Shown one piece after another: positions 45,983 to 53,809 of a stretch of 64,000 bases of DNA. A program made the translations under genes and the position numbers. The DNA is from Paenibacillus pabuli (GTDB lineage Bacteria > Bacillota > Bacilli > Paenibacillales > Paenibacillaceae): assembly GCF_039831995.1 (NCBI RefSeq), contig NZ_JBDOIO010000004.1:1302001-1366000 (forward strand), given 5' to 3'. Below the pieces are notes generated by a model, which did not search any database, was not told the origin of the DNA, and worked only from the letters and a program-made list of their open reading frames with translations. The first letter of the stretch is position 1, and each line of letters begins with the position of its first letter.

Positions 45983-46084
45983 CTATCCGAATAGTAGAGG
46001 TTCAAGAGCGATGAAAAGGGTAGACCCAATCATGGCAATCAGCATGAGATAGATCACGATTTTGAACCATTTCTTTTTTTGCAT
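45983..46084 (-). CDS. prli42: Prli42-like membrane microprotein (stressosome-associated)
   Basis: 33 residues. A basic start MQKKKWFK is followed by one membrane helix containing YLMLIAMIGSTLF, closely resembling Prli42 (DUF4044), the Listeria microprotein that tethers the stressosome to the membrane. AAAGGAG lies 10 nt before the ATG. Too short for ordinary gene finding. It lies alone in the lipB-peptidase gap on the opposite strand. The family call rests on the LMLIAM core and the start pattern. Confidence 0.8.
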   Translation of the reverse strand: MQKKKWFKIVIYLMLIAMIGSTLFIALEPLLFG

Positions 46085-46169
46085 GAAGAGAGAACTCCTT
46101 TCAACAAATGAAAAATAAACAAGCATATTAATTGTATTGTACCGTATCCACGAGAGGGAGGAAAGTCCT

Positions 46170-47303
46170 ATGATTAATCAGGATCGTGTCGTACATCAGT
46201 TTATGGAACTGGTGCAGATCGACAGTGAAACGAAGAATGAACATAACATCTCTAACCTATTGAAAGAACAGTTTACCCAGCTGGGTCTCAGCATATATGA
46301 AGACGACACGATGGAGAAGACCGGACATGGAGCAGGAAACCTGGTCGTGACCTGGGAAGCGGATGGTGCACCGGAGGCTGCGCCGATCTTTTTTACCTGC
46401 CACATGGATACCGTAACTCCTGGACAGGGAATCAAACCCGAGCTTGGGGAAGACGGTTGGATCCGCAGCGATGGCACAACGATCCTCGGAGCAGATGACA
46501 AGGCAGGCATTGCAGCCCTGCTGGAAGCGATCCGGGCTATCCAGGAGAACAAGATTCCACACGGAAAAATTCAGTTCGTCATTACCGTCGGCGAAGAATC
46601 CGGCCTGGTTGGTGCCCGTGCAATGAATCCAAAAGATATTGAGGCTGAATTCGGTTATGCACTGGATTCCAATGGTGCAGTAGGAACAATTTGTGTGGCT
46701 GCTCCGGCGAGAGCCGAGATTCAGATGAACATTTATGGAAAATCTGCACATGCAGGGGTTAACCCCGAAGACGGCATCAGTGCCATCCAAGTGGCGGCGA
46801 AAGCCATTGCAGCCATGACACTGGGACGGATCGATGATGAGACCACGGCCAATATTGGCAAGTTCCAAGGCGGATCTGCACTGAACGTTGTATGTGATTT
46901 TGTACAAATTGAAGCGGAAGCACGCAGTATCGTGCAGGAAAAAGTGGAAAAGCAAATTGCACAGATGCGTGAAGCGCTGGAAACAACCTGCCGCAAATAT
47001 GGTGCGACGGCTGAATTCCGCAGCGAAATTTTGTATCCTGCCTTTGGGTTCCATGATGAGCATGAGGTTGTCCAACTCGCACAGCGTGCCATTCGCGGCC
47101 TGGGTCTGGAAACAAGTACTTTCGCTTCTGGTGGTGGGAGTGATGCCAACATCTTTAACGGCTTCAATATTCCGACGGTCAATCTGGCGGTAGGCTATGA
47201 AGACATTCATACAACGAAAGAGCGAATCCGTGCCGAAGATATCGTTAAACTGTCCCAGGTTGTCGTAGCCATCATTCAGGAAACGGCTTCTGGCACCAAG
47301 TAA
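46170..47303 (+). CDS. M20 family peptidase, PepT/YqjE-like
   Basis: 377 residues. Zinc-ligand motifs CHMDTV, TILGADDKAGIAALLEA and VGEESGLVGAR are visible, with a dimerisation lid domain (about 180-290) and a GGGSDANIFN block near the end. The family includes tripeptidase PepT and B. subtilis YqjE; the substrate is probably a short peptide. ATG after GGGAGGAAAG. Ends at a strong terminator. Confidence 0.9.
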   Translation: MINQDRVVHQFMELVQIDSETKNEHNISNLLKEQFTQLGLSIYEDDTMEKTGHGAGNLVVTWEADGAPEAAPIFFTCHMDTVTPGQGIKPELGEDGWIRSDGTTILGADDKAGIAALLEAIRAIQENKIPHGKIQFVITVGEESGLVGARAMNPKDIEAEFGYALDSNGAVGTICVAAPARAEIQMNIYGKSAHAGVNPEDGISAIQVAAKAIAAMTLGRIDDETTANIGKFQGGSALNVVCDFVQIEAEARSIVQEKVEKQIAQMREALETTCRKYGATAEFRSEILYPAFGFHDEHEVVQLAQRAIRGLGLETSTFASGGGSDANIFNGFNIPTVNLAVGYEDIHTTKERIRAEDIVKLSQVVVAIIQETASGTK

Positions 47304-47348
47304 GAATAGTATAGAGGTAATTCCTTGGTAGCAGGTACCTCTCTTGGC

Positions 47349-47388
47349 AAAAGTCCGAACCCGGTTAGCATCGGATTCGGACTTTTTG
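47349..47388 (+). terminator. Terminator of the M20 peptidase gene
   Basis: AAAAGTCCGAA (47349-47359) pairs with TTCGGACTTTT (47376-47386), followed by T residues. Confidence 0.85.
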
Positions 47389-47433
47389 TGAATTCATGTT
47401 ATATTTCATGGGAGAAGGGGAAGCCAATACGGA

Positions 47434-47568
47434 TTACTTTCGTCCCGCAATCAATTCACTTAGTTTAGCATCAGGACCCCATTCTCGCAGCCATTGTTTG
47501 AGTATAAGCTGGACTTGCCTTGCTTGTCCGACCACATGTACCGATTGCGGCGTCACATAACTGTTCAT
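47434..47568 (-). CDS. mciZ: MciZ-like FtsZ inhibitor microprotein
   Basis: 44 residues. The core VHVVGQARQVQLILKQWLRE resembles B. subtilis MciZ (40 residues, core VVLVGKAWEIRAKLKEY), which caps FtsZ in the mother cell. It lies immediately beside nudF and on the opposite strand. AGGGGGATATCC precedes the ATG. A sigma-E-like pair, GGCATATC (47621-47628) and CATATTCG (47601-47608), lies about 50 bp upstream on the minus strand, spacing 12 nt. Too short for ordinary gene finding. Confidence 0.75.
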   Translation of the reverse strand: MNSYVTPQSVHVVGQARQVQLILKQWLREWGPDAKLSELIAGRK

Positions 47569-47634
47569 TGGATATCCCCCTGATTTTGTTTTATATTTTT
47601 CGAATATGCTATAGGCTCACGATATGCCAAAAAG

Positions 47635-47663
47635 TTGGGGATTATACGTATCGTGTGTATAAA
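47635..47663 (+). promoter_or_regulatory. Sigma-A promoter of nudF
   Basis: TTGGGG (47635-47640), a 17-nt spacer and TATAAA (47658-47663), 27 nt before the nudF start. Confidence 0.6.
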
Positions 47664-47689
47664 ATCTCAAAAAGTGGAGTTGATCATAT

Positions 47690-48274
47690 ATGAATCCAAC
47701 CAACCAAACTGGATCTGAACACCCGTCTAATCCCAAGCTGGATGAAGTAACGGTCTCTACGCAGCCCATCTTCGAAGGGAAAGTCATTTCTCTCCAGGTC
47801 GATACCGTGAAGCTGCCTAATGGACAGACGGCAACACGTGAGATCATCCGTCACCCTGGAGCGGTAGCTGTACTTGCTTTGAACGGAGACCGTATGCTGG
47901 TAGTTGATCAGTATCGTCAGGCGATGGGGCGTACCGAAGTGGAGATACCTGCAGGTAAACTCGATCCGGGAGAAGAGCCCGAGGTTGCGGCTGCACGTGA
48001 ATTACGGGAAGAAACCGGCTATGCAGCCAAGTCGCTGCGTCATCTGCGTTCGTTCTATACGTCACCAGGCTTCGCGGACGAGATCATTCACTTGTACATC
48101 GCCGAGGAACTGGAAGCCGGAGACATGGCGCTGGATGAAGATGAATTTCTGGAAGTATCTGAAATCACGCTTGAGGAAGCGTATCAGCTCATGGATCAGA
48201 ACCGGATCAGTGATGCGAAAACGATGATGGCTGTGTACGCATGGGATCTGTACAGAACGACAGGGCGGTTTTAA
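47690..48274 (+). CDS. nudF: ADP-ribose pyrophosphatase (Nudix)
   Basis: 194 residues. It hydrolyses ADP-ribose to AMP and ribose-5-phosphate. The Nudix box GKLDPGEEPEVAAARELREE (completed by TGY) fits the family spacing, with a proline-containing segment downstream typical of ADP-ribose enzymes. The first 25 residues are polar and probably disordered. It runs 2 bp before the EndoQ-family gene, so the two are translated from one message. Confidence 0.94.
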   Translation: MNPTNQTGSEHPSNPKLDEVTVSTQPIFEGKVISLQVDTVKLPNGQTATREIIRHPGAVAVLALNGDRMLVVDQYRQAMGRTEVEIPAGKLDPGEEPEVAAARELREETGYAAKSLRHLRSFYTSPGFADEIIHLYIAEELEAGDMALDEDEFLEVSEITLEEAYQLMDQNRISDAKTMMAVYAWDLYRTTGRF

Positions 48275-48276
48275 CG

Positions 48277-49491
48277 ATGGCAGATCAGCAGACAACGTCT
48301 AACACGTGGGATTCTTGTTACGCAGACCTGCATATCCATATTGGGCGTACGTCCCGTGGTGAAGCCGTTAAAATCAGCGGCAGCCGGGACCTGACTTTCG
48401 AGAATATTGCTCGTGAAGCTTCAGAGCGAAAAGGAATTCACTTGCTTGGTGTTATAGACTGCCATTCACCGGTGGTGCAGATGGATATCGAGCAGTTGCT
48501 CGAGAATGGCACGATGACCGAACTGGAGGATGGAGGCATTTCTTACCAGGACACCACGATTCTGCTCGGGACTGAACTCGAATTGCGCGAACCGGAGATG
48601 CGGGAATATCACATGCTTGCCTACTTCCGTGATTTGAAAACGATGAAGTCATTCACGGAGTGGATGAAACGTTATATGAAAAATGTGAATCTCAGCTCAC
48701 AACGTGTATATGTCTCTTCCCTTGAAATGCAGGGCGAGATTAAGGCCCGTGGAGGACTCATCGTCCCTGCACATGCCTTCACACCTCACAAAGGCATCTA
48801 TGGCAGCACAGCTCCGCGTATGGCGGATGTGCTGGATACAAGCCTGATCGATGCCGTGGAGCTGGGATTAAGCTCGGATTCATCCATGGCAAGCTACATT
48901 CAGGAGCTTGACCGGCTCCCTTTTCTAACCAACTCGGATGCGCATTCCCTTGGCAAAATCGGAAGGGAATATAATGAGCTGCACATAGCTCATCCTTCTT
49001 TTGACGAATTCAGCATGGCACTGAAAGGTGAGGAAGGTAGAAAAATCAAGGCCAATTACGGCTTGAATCCGAGGCTTGGCAAATACCATCGCACGTACTG
49101 CGCAGCCTGTGGCAGCATCATGGATGAACAGGCAATGTCAGCGGAACGTTGTCCCTATTGTGGCAGTATGAAGCTGGTGCAGGGCGTCCTGGACCGTATA
49201 CTGGCCATAGCAGATCGGGAGAGCCCTCACGTTCCTGAATTCAGGCCACCCTATCACTATCAGGTGCCGCTTGAGTTTATCCCAGGCTTGGGCAAAGCAA
49301 AGCTGCGTCAGCTGCTGGAACACTTTGGTACGGAAATGAATGTGCTTCATCGTACAAGTGAAGAAGAGCTTGCAAGTGTTGTTGGACCCGTTCTGGCTAG
49401 TCTTATCGTTGCTGCGCGAAACGGTCGACTGGAGTTGTCATCTGGAGGCGGGGGAACCTATGGCAAGGTCGCTGGAAAAGAAATGGACTAA
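48277..49491 (+). CDS. Endonuclease Q family protein (YqxK), PHP domain
   Basis: 404 residues. The PHP metal-dependent phosphoesterase domain starts with DLHIHIG and has further ligands in GVIDCH, the GTELELRE segment, PAHAFTPHKG and SDAHSLG. A zinc ribbon (CAACG and CPYCG, about 280-310) and a C-terminal helix-hairpin-helix-like region (IPGLGKAKLRQLLEHFG) follow. This is the architecture of EndoQ, which nicks DNA 5' of deaminated bases. Repair is inferred from the family. ATG 2 bp after nudF. Confidence 0.88.
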   Translation: MADQQTTSNTWDSCYADLHIHIGRTSRGEAVKISGSRDLTFENIAREASERKGIHLLGVIDCHSPVVQMDIEQLLENGTMTELEDGGISYQDTTILLGTELELREPEMREYHMLAYFRDLKTMKSFTEWMKRYMKNVNLSSQRVYVSSLEMQGEIKARGGLIVPAHAFTPHKGIYGSTAPRMADVLDTSLIDAVELGLSSDSSMASYIQELDRLPFLTNSDAHSLGKIGREYNELHIAHPSFDEFSMALKGEEGRKIKANYGLNPRLGKYHRTYCAACGSIMDEQAMSAERCPYCGSMKLVQGVLDRILAIADRESPHVPEFRPPYHYQVPLEFIPGLGKAKLRQLLEHFGTEMNVLHRTSEEELASVVGPVLASLIVAARNGRLELSSGGGGTYGKVAGKEMD

Positions 49492-49622
49492 TACTGGCAG
49501 ACAGGAAGTATAGGACGTATCTGGACAAGGAGTCATACCTACGAACTCCGGTTCATAGAATGACTGTGTGGATTTCTTAGAGATCCTGCAGCATGATAAC
49601 CGGAAAGGGGACCCGTACCTGT

Positions 49623-50252
49623 ATGCGTTCTTCCTACTTCACGTTCAAAGGTCAAACCTCGTTATATGTATTTGTAGCTGTCTTGTTTCTGGTCGGTGTC
49701 ATTTTTGGTGCCTTGATGGTTAATGCCCTGTCTCTTGAACAACGTCAGGATCTGGAGGGCTATCTGGGCAATTTTTTCATGACAGTCCAGCATAGCGGGC
49801 AGATCGTTGAATCCGGAACTTATTGGGATATAGCGATACTTCATCTGAAATGGGTTGGACTCATCTGGATTCTGGGCCTATCCGTTATCGGATTGCCGGG
49901 TATATTAGTTTTGGATTTTCTAAAAGGAGTGCTGATCGGATTTACCGTTGGATATCTCGTCGGACAGTATTCCTGGAAAGGGCTGCTGTTTGCCCTGGTA
50001 TCTGTCGCGCCGCATAATCTGTTCGTCATTCCGGTATTACTGATCTGCAGTGTGTCGGCCATGACCTTTTCCTTATATATCATTCGGAATCGCGTTCTCA
50101 TGCAGCGGGCTCCAGGTGGACAAAGACCGTTTGCCTCTTATGTGCTGCTGACTTTGGTTATGGCTGGACTGCTGTTAGGCGTCGCTTCTTTTGAAACCTG
50201 GGTAACACCCGCCATGATGCGCTGGGTCACGCCAATGCTGCTGCCGGCGTAG
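49623..50252 (+). CDS. spoIIM: Stage II sporulation protein M
   Basis: 209 residues with five to six membrane helices. SpoIIM, with SpoIID and SpoIIP, forms the peptidoglycan-remodelling machine that drives engulfment; SpoIIM anchors it. Position before fur, yqzK and xerD matches B. subtilis. The ATG at 49623 lies 12 nt after AAAGGGG; an upstream ATG at 49593 is the alternative and would add ten polar residues. Confidence 0.92.
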   Translation: MRSSYFTFKGQTSLYVFVAVLFLVGVIFGALMVNALSLEQRQDLEGYLGNFFMTVQHSGQIVESGTYWDIAILHLKWVGLIWILGLSVIGLPGILVLDFLKGVLIGFTVGYLVGQYSWKGLLFALVSVAPHNLFVIPVLLICSVSAMTFSLYIIRNRVLMQRAPGGQRPFASYVLLTLVMAGLLLGVASFETWVTPAMMRWVTPMLLPA

Positions 50253-50275
50253 CGCCAACTGGATAGTGTAAAATG

Positions 50276-50305
50276 TTGACTTTAATTACGCACTCCCCCT
50301 ATAAT
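50276..50305 (+). promoter_or_regulatory. Sigma-A promoter of fur
   Basis: TTGACT (50276-50281), an 18-nt spacer and a perfect TATAAT (50300-50305), 55 nt before fur. No Fur or PerR box is evident. Confidence 0.7.
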
Positions 50306-50359
50306 GAAAGAAGTGGGTTAAGTTGCAGTGTGCAGTGATTTCCTAGGGGGAGGGAGAAA

Positions 50360-50827
50360 ATGGAAGCACGGATCGATAAAATTAAGCAGCAACTACAGTC
50401 CCAAGGTTATAAATTAACGCCCCAGCGGGAAGCCACCGTAAGAGTACTTCTTGAGAATGAAGAAGATCATCTAAGCGCGGAAGACGTATTCATGCTCGTT
50501 AAAGAGAAAGCTCCCGAAATCGGTCTGGCAACCGTGTACCGTACCCTCGAACTGCTGAGTGAGCTGCATGTTGTAGAGAAAATCAACTTCGGCGACGGTG
50601 TAGCGCGTTATGATCTGCGCGGAGATACATCCAAGCATCACCATCATCACTTAATCTGCGTTCAATGCGGAAGTATGGATGAAATACGTGAAGACTGGCT
50701 TGGACCGCTTGAAGAGCGTCTGGAGCGGGAATTTAACTTTTCGGTAGTAGATCACCGACTGGATTTTCATGGGATTTGTTACCGTTGCAAAGCTAAAAAT
50801 GACCAGAAGCCCAAAGATGAAGAATAA
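50360..50827 (+). CDS. fur: Ferric uptake regulator Fur
   Basis: 155 residues. Winged-helix domain (about 1-85) with LATVYRTLELLSELHVV as the recognition region, then the dimerisation domain with metal-binding HHHHHLICVQCG and a second CYRC pair for structural zinc. The DLRGDTSKHHHHH linker is the usual Fur form. It should bind the three Fur boxes at 31.9-34.0 kb under iron sufficiency. ATG after GGGGGAGGG. Confidence 0.95.
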   Translation: MEARIDKIKQQLQSQGYKLTPQREATVRVLLENEEDHLSAEDVFMLVKEKAPEIGLATVYRTLELLSELHVVEKINFGDGVARYDLRGDTSKHHHHHLICVQCGSMDEIREDWLGPLEERLEREFNFSVVDHRLDFHGICYRCKAKNDQKPKDEE

Positions 50828-50841
50828 CATAGCATATCTTC

Positions 50842-50880
50842 AAGCTCTCACCGGCGGTTTTGACGGGAGAGCTTTTTTGG
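50842..50880 (+). terminator. Terminator of fur
   Basis: AAGCTCTC (50842-50849) pairs with GAGAGCTT (50867-50874), followed by T residues. Confidence 0.85.
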
Positions 50881-50982
50881 TCCAGCACGTGATGTGAGGT
50901 TATCCCTAATGTCATATTTCTGCGTTTGTCGTCATACCCTGATTCTAGATGAATCGGATTCAAACCAGGAGGGGGACAACCC

Positions 50983-51225
50983 ATGATTATTTCACTGCGG
51001 CGAGGGCTTCGTTTTATACGATTTATTATATTATTTGCAGGATTGGTTTATCTGTTCTATCATGTTCTGGATTTGTTCAACGGCTGGATCTCACCAGTGG
51101 ATCAGTATCAGATGCCAACAGGAAATGCGGTTAAAGTATTTCAGGAGACGGATTGGCCAGGCAATGGAGAAGCACGTCTTACGCTGGCGGAGAGACTCCG
51201 TTTGTTTTATTGGTATGGGGAGTAG
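50983..51225 (+). CDS. yqzK: DUF4227 protein YqzK
   Basis: 80 residues: a basic start, one membrane helix (about 12-30), then a short extracytoplasmic or cytosolic segment ending RLTLAERLRLFYWYGE. Matches the fur-yqzK-xerD order of B. subtilis. Function is unknown. ATG after CAGGAGGGGG. Confidence 0.85.
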   Translation: MIISLRRGLRFIRFIILFAGLVYLFYHVLDLFNGWISPVDQYQMPTGNAVKVFQETDWPGNGEARLTLAERLRLFYWYGE

Positions 51226-51299
51226 CCCGGACAGCCAGGGATGCAAATACGGAAGCAGGTTGCCAGTTCGGCAATTCTGACAGATGAGGAGCGTTGTGC

Positions 51300-52190
51300 A
51301 TGAGACAGACGATACACGCCTATGCCTTATACTTGGAAGAAGATAAAGGGATGTCAAGCAGCACGCTGGAGTCGTATCTTCGGGACGTGGACAAGTTCAT
51401 CGAATTTGCAGACAAGGAATATGGTATCCGTGATGCAGCGCAGGTGCGTCGTACGCATGTTATCTTGTTTATCGGCAAACTTAAGCAGGCGGGGCGTGCC
51501 AATGCGACCATTGCTCGCAGCGTTGTATCCTTGCGTTCTTACTTTCATTTTTTAATGCGCCGAGGCGAGATTCTGCAGGACCCAACGTTTGATGTCGAGG
51601 CTCCGAAAGCTGACAAAACGCCGCCACAGGTGTTAACCGTGAATGAGATTGAACTCCTTCTGGCCTCGCCCGATACTCACTCTGCCCAAGGGGTGCGTGA
51701 TCGTGCCATGCTTGAGCTTCTGTATGCTACCGGAATTCGGGTTTCGGAATTGATTGCACTGGATATACGGGATGTTCAACCCGGTATGCGGTTTATTCGC
51801 TGCGGAGGTGCCGGCAAAGAACGGATTCTGCCGATTGGTGCACCAGCAGCACATTGGGCAAGTGTGTATGTTAACGATTTTCGTAACCATCTGCTCAAAA
51901 CCGACTCGGACGAGCAGGCACTGTTCGTCAATGTGTCCGGAAGACGTTTAACCCGCCAGGGCTTCTGGAAGCTGCTCAAAAAAGCGGCAGTGGATGCTGG
52001 GATTTCAGAAGAGATCACGCCGCATACGCTGCGGCATTCCTTTGCTGCCCATCTGATAGCAAGCGGGGCAGATACAAGGGCGGTGCAGGATATGCTGGGC
52101 CATGTGGAGCAGCCGGGACAACAATATGGGCAACATGGCCGCAAAACGATGAAAGAAATCTATGAAACGCATCATCCGCGAGCAAAATAG
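51300..52190 (+). CDS. xerD: Site-specific tyrosine recombinase XerD, aberrant active-site loop
   Basis: 296 residues. Core-binding domain (about 1-90) and catalytic domain with the Arg in LLYATGIRVSELIAL, the HTLRHSFAAHL His-Arg motif and LGH. After LGH the family reads about 13 residues of the form xDIxTTQxYTHVx before RKTM; here 12 residues read VEQPGQQYGQHG. Tyrosine and histidine are present but the TT and the Y-T-H spacing are lost. XerD with XerC resolves chromosome dimers at dif. ATG follows GAGGAG at 8 nt. Confidence 0.92.
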   Translation: MRQTIHAYALYLEEDKGMSSSTLESYLRDVDKFIEFADKEYGIRDAAQVRRTHVILFIGKLKQAGRANATIARSVVSLRSYFHFLMRRGEILQDPTFDVEAPKADKTPPQVLTVNEIELLLASPDTHSAQGVRDRAMLELLYATGIRVSELIALDIRDVQPGMRFIRCGGAGKERILPIGAPAAHWASVYVNDFRNHLLKTDSDEQALFVNVSGRRLTRQGFWKLLKKAAVDAGISEEITPHTLRHSFAAHLIASGADTRAVQDMLGHVEQPGQQYGQHGRKTMKEIYETHHPRAK

Positions 52191-52373
52191 TTGGATTTTA
52201 ACGATAAAATTTCAATAAAAGATGCGGAACATCTAGCTGATTTAGGATAAAATAAACTGTACACATTTAAACGCCGTTATACATAAGCGAATGCATCAGT
52301 CGGGAGAAAAAATTCCTGAATGATGCATCTAGCTGACACAGACGGAAGTTTCAACTCAAGGGGGAACATCGAA

Positions 52374-53198
52374 ATGACAGCATTAACGCAACAGATGATT
52401 CAGGAAGCTGCATCTTACATTCAAAGCAAAAGCTCCATCAAGCCGGAAGTCGGTTTGATTTTGGGTTCCGGTCTTGGCATTTTGGCCGACCTTATTGAAG
52501 ATGGCGTAAGCATTGCCTATCAGGATATCCCTCACTTCCCGGTCTCCACTGTAGAGGGGCATGAAGGAGAACTGCTGGTCGGAACAATTAAAGGGCGTCC
52601 GGTCGTTATGATGAAAGGCCGTTTCCACATGTACGAAGGATATGGTCCTGAGCTTACAGCATTCCCTGTACGTGTCATGAAAGAGCTGGGCGTATCTTCA
52701 CTGCTCGTAACAAACGCCGCTGGCGGTGTGAACACTTCGTACGAGCCAGGGGATCTGATGCTGATCTCGGATCACTTGAACATGACGGGCAAAAATCCGT
52801 TGATCGGGCCTAATGACCCGGCTATGGGCGTGCGCTTCCCTGACCTGTCTGAAGCCTACAGCCGCCGTCTGCGCGCGCTGGCGAAGGACACAGCAGCTTC
52901 ACAAGGTTTTAACGTGCGTGAAGGCGTATACGCTGGCTTGCTGGGTCCCAACTATGAGACACCTGCTGAGATCGTGATGCTGCGTACACTCGGTGCGGAC
53001 GCGGTCGGCATGTCTACCGTATCCGAGGTGATCGTGGCACGTCATGCGGGTCTGGAAGTGCTCGGCATTTCCTGCATCAGTAATATGGCAGCCGGAATTC
53101 TCGATCAGCCGTTGTCCCATGATGAAGTCATGGAAACGACAGAGCGTGTTCGTGAATCGTTCCTTGCGCTTGTTCTGGCCGTCATTCCGCAAATGTAA
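52374..53198 (+). CDS. punA: Purine nucleoside phosphorylase
   Basis: 274 residues, trimeric PNP type. It splits guanosine and inosine with phosphate. GLILGSGLG (phosphate loop), FPVSTVEGHEGEL, VTNAAGGVNTSYEPGDLM, GPNYETPAEI and the late SCISNMAAG motif are present. ATG at 52374 after AAGGGGGAA; an upstream in-frame ATG has no site. In B. subtilis drm (phosphopentomutase) lies between xerD and punA; it is absent here. Confidence 0.97.
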   Translation: MTALTQQMIQEAASYIQSKSSIKPEVGLILGSGLGILADLIEDGVSIAYQDIPHFPVSTVEGHEGELLVGTIKGRPVVMMKGRFHMYEGYGPELTAFPVRVMKELGVSSLLVTNAAGGVNTSYEPGDLMLISDHLNMTGKNPLIGPNDPAMGVRFPDLSEAYSRRLRALAKDTAASQGFNVREGVYAGLLGPNYETPAEIVMLRTLGADAVGMSTVSEVIVARHAGLEVLGISCISNMAAGILDQPLSHDEVMETTERVRESFLALVLAVIPQM

Positions 53199-53213
53199 AT
53201 TCTAAACTTCAGT

Positions 53214-53264
53214 AAGACAACCTTTTGTGTTCCTTCGGGACCATTCGTGAGGTTGTCTTTTTTT
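53214..53264 (+). terminator. Terminator of punA
   Basis: AAGACAACC (53214-53222) pairs with GGTTGTCTT (53251-53259) and a T7 run follows. Confidence 0.85.
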
Positions 53265-53381
53265 GTTTTTATAACAAAAAAGTGGAATTTCGAAAATAAT
53301 TAGAGGGTAACATGGAACTTATCTGTAAAAAGGGAATTCATTCATTGTAGCTATTTACACCTCATTGTAAGGAGGTCTGAT

Positions 53382-53603
53382 ATGAATCTTGACCGTGTCA
53401 TAGGAATAGTCCACATTGGAGTGTTGTTACTGCTATTCTTTTTTAAAACGAATATTGCGTTTTTGGCCGCCAGTATAATTATCGTTTTGATTATGATTTA
53501 TCAAACCTATACCTCTCCGACAAAGTGGAACATCCGGTTATCTGTCGTATTAACTTCGTTTCTTATCTTCTGGAATATCTATTCATGGGATTTAGGAGGA
53601 TGA
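53382..53603 (+). CDS. Small membrane protein, unknown
   Basis: 73 residues with three closely spaced hydrophobic segments (about 5-21, 25-42, 53-70) and few charged residues. ATG after AAGGAGGT. No family recognised. It is followed by an AACGTG/CACGTT hairpin with T7 (53636-53672), so it is a single-gene unit. Confidence 0.65.
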   Translation: MNLDRVIGIVHIGVLLLLFFFKTNIAFLAASIIIVLIMIYQTYTSPTKWNIRLSVVLTSFLIFWNIYSWDLGG

Positions 53604-53809
53604 GTCCCGCCTTTCGCTAATTTAGTCCGATAATGAACGTGTTCTCCTTTCAACATGGGGGCACGTTTTTTTGTACATGGGTTCGATAAAAGAAAAAGTT
53701 CGGGAAATCATTCATGGGATGGAATAATTTACTGCAAACGCGCCGACAATGATTAGCAGTACATGCATGGAGCATGCAGAAAGCAAGTCATTTGAGGAGG
53801 TTAACCCTA

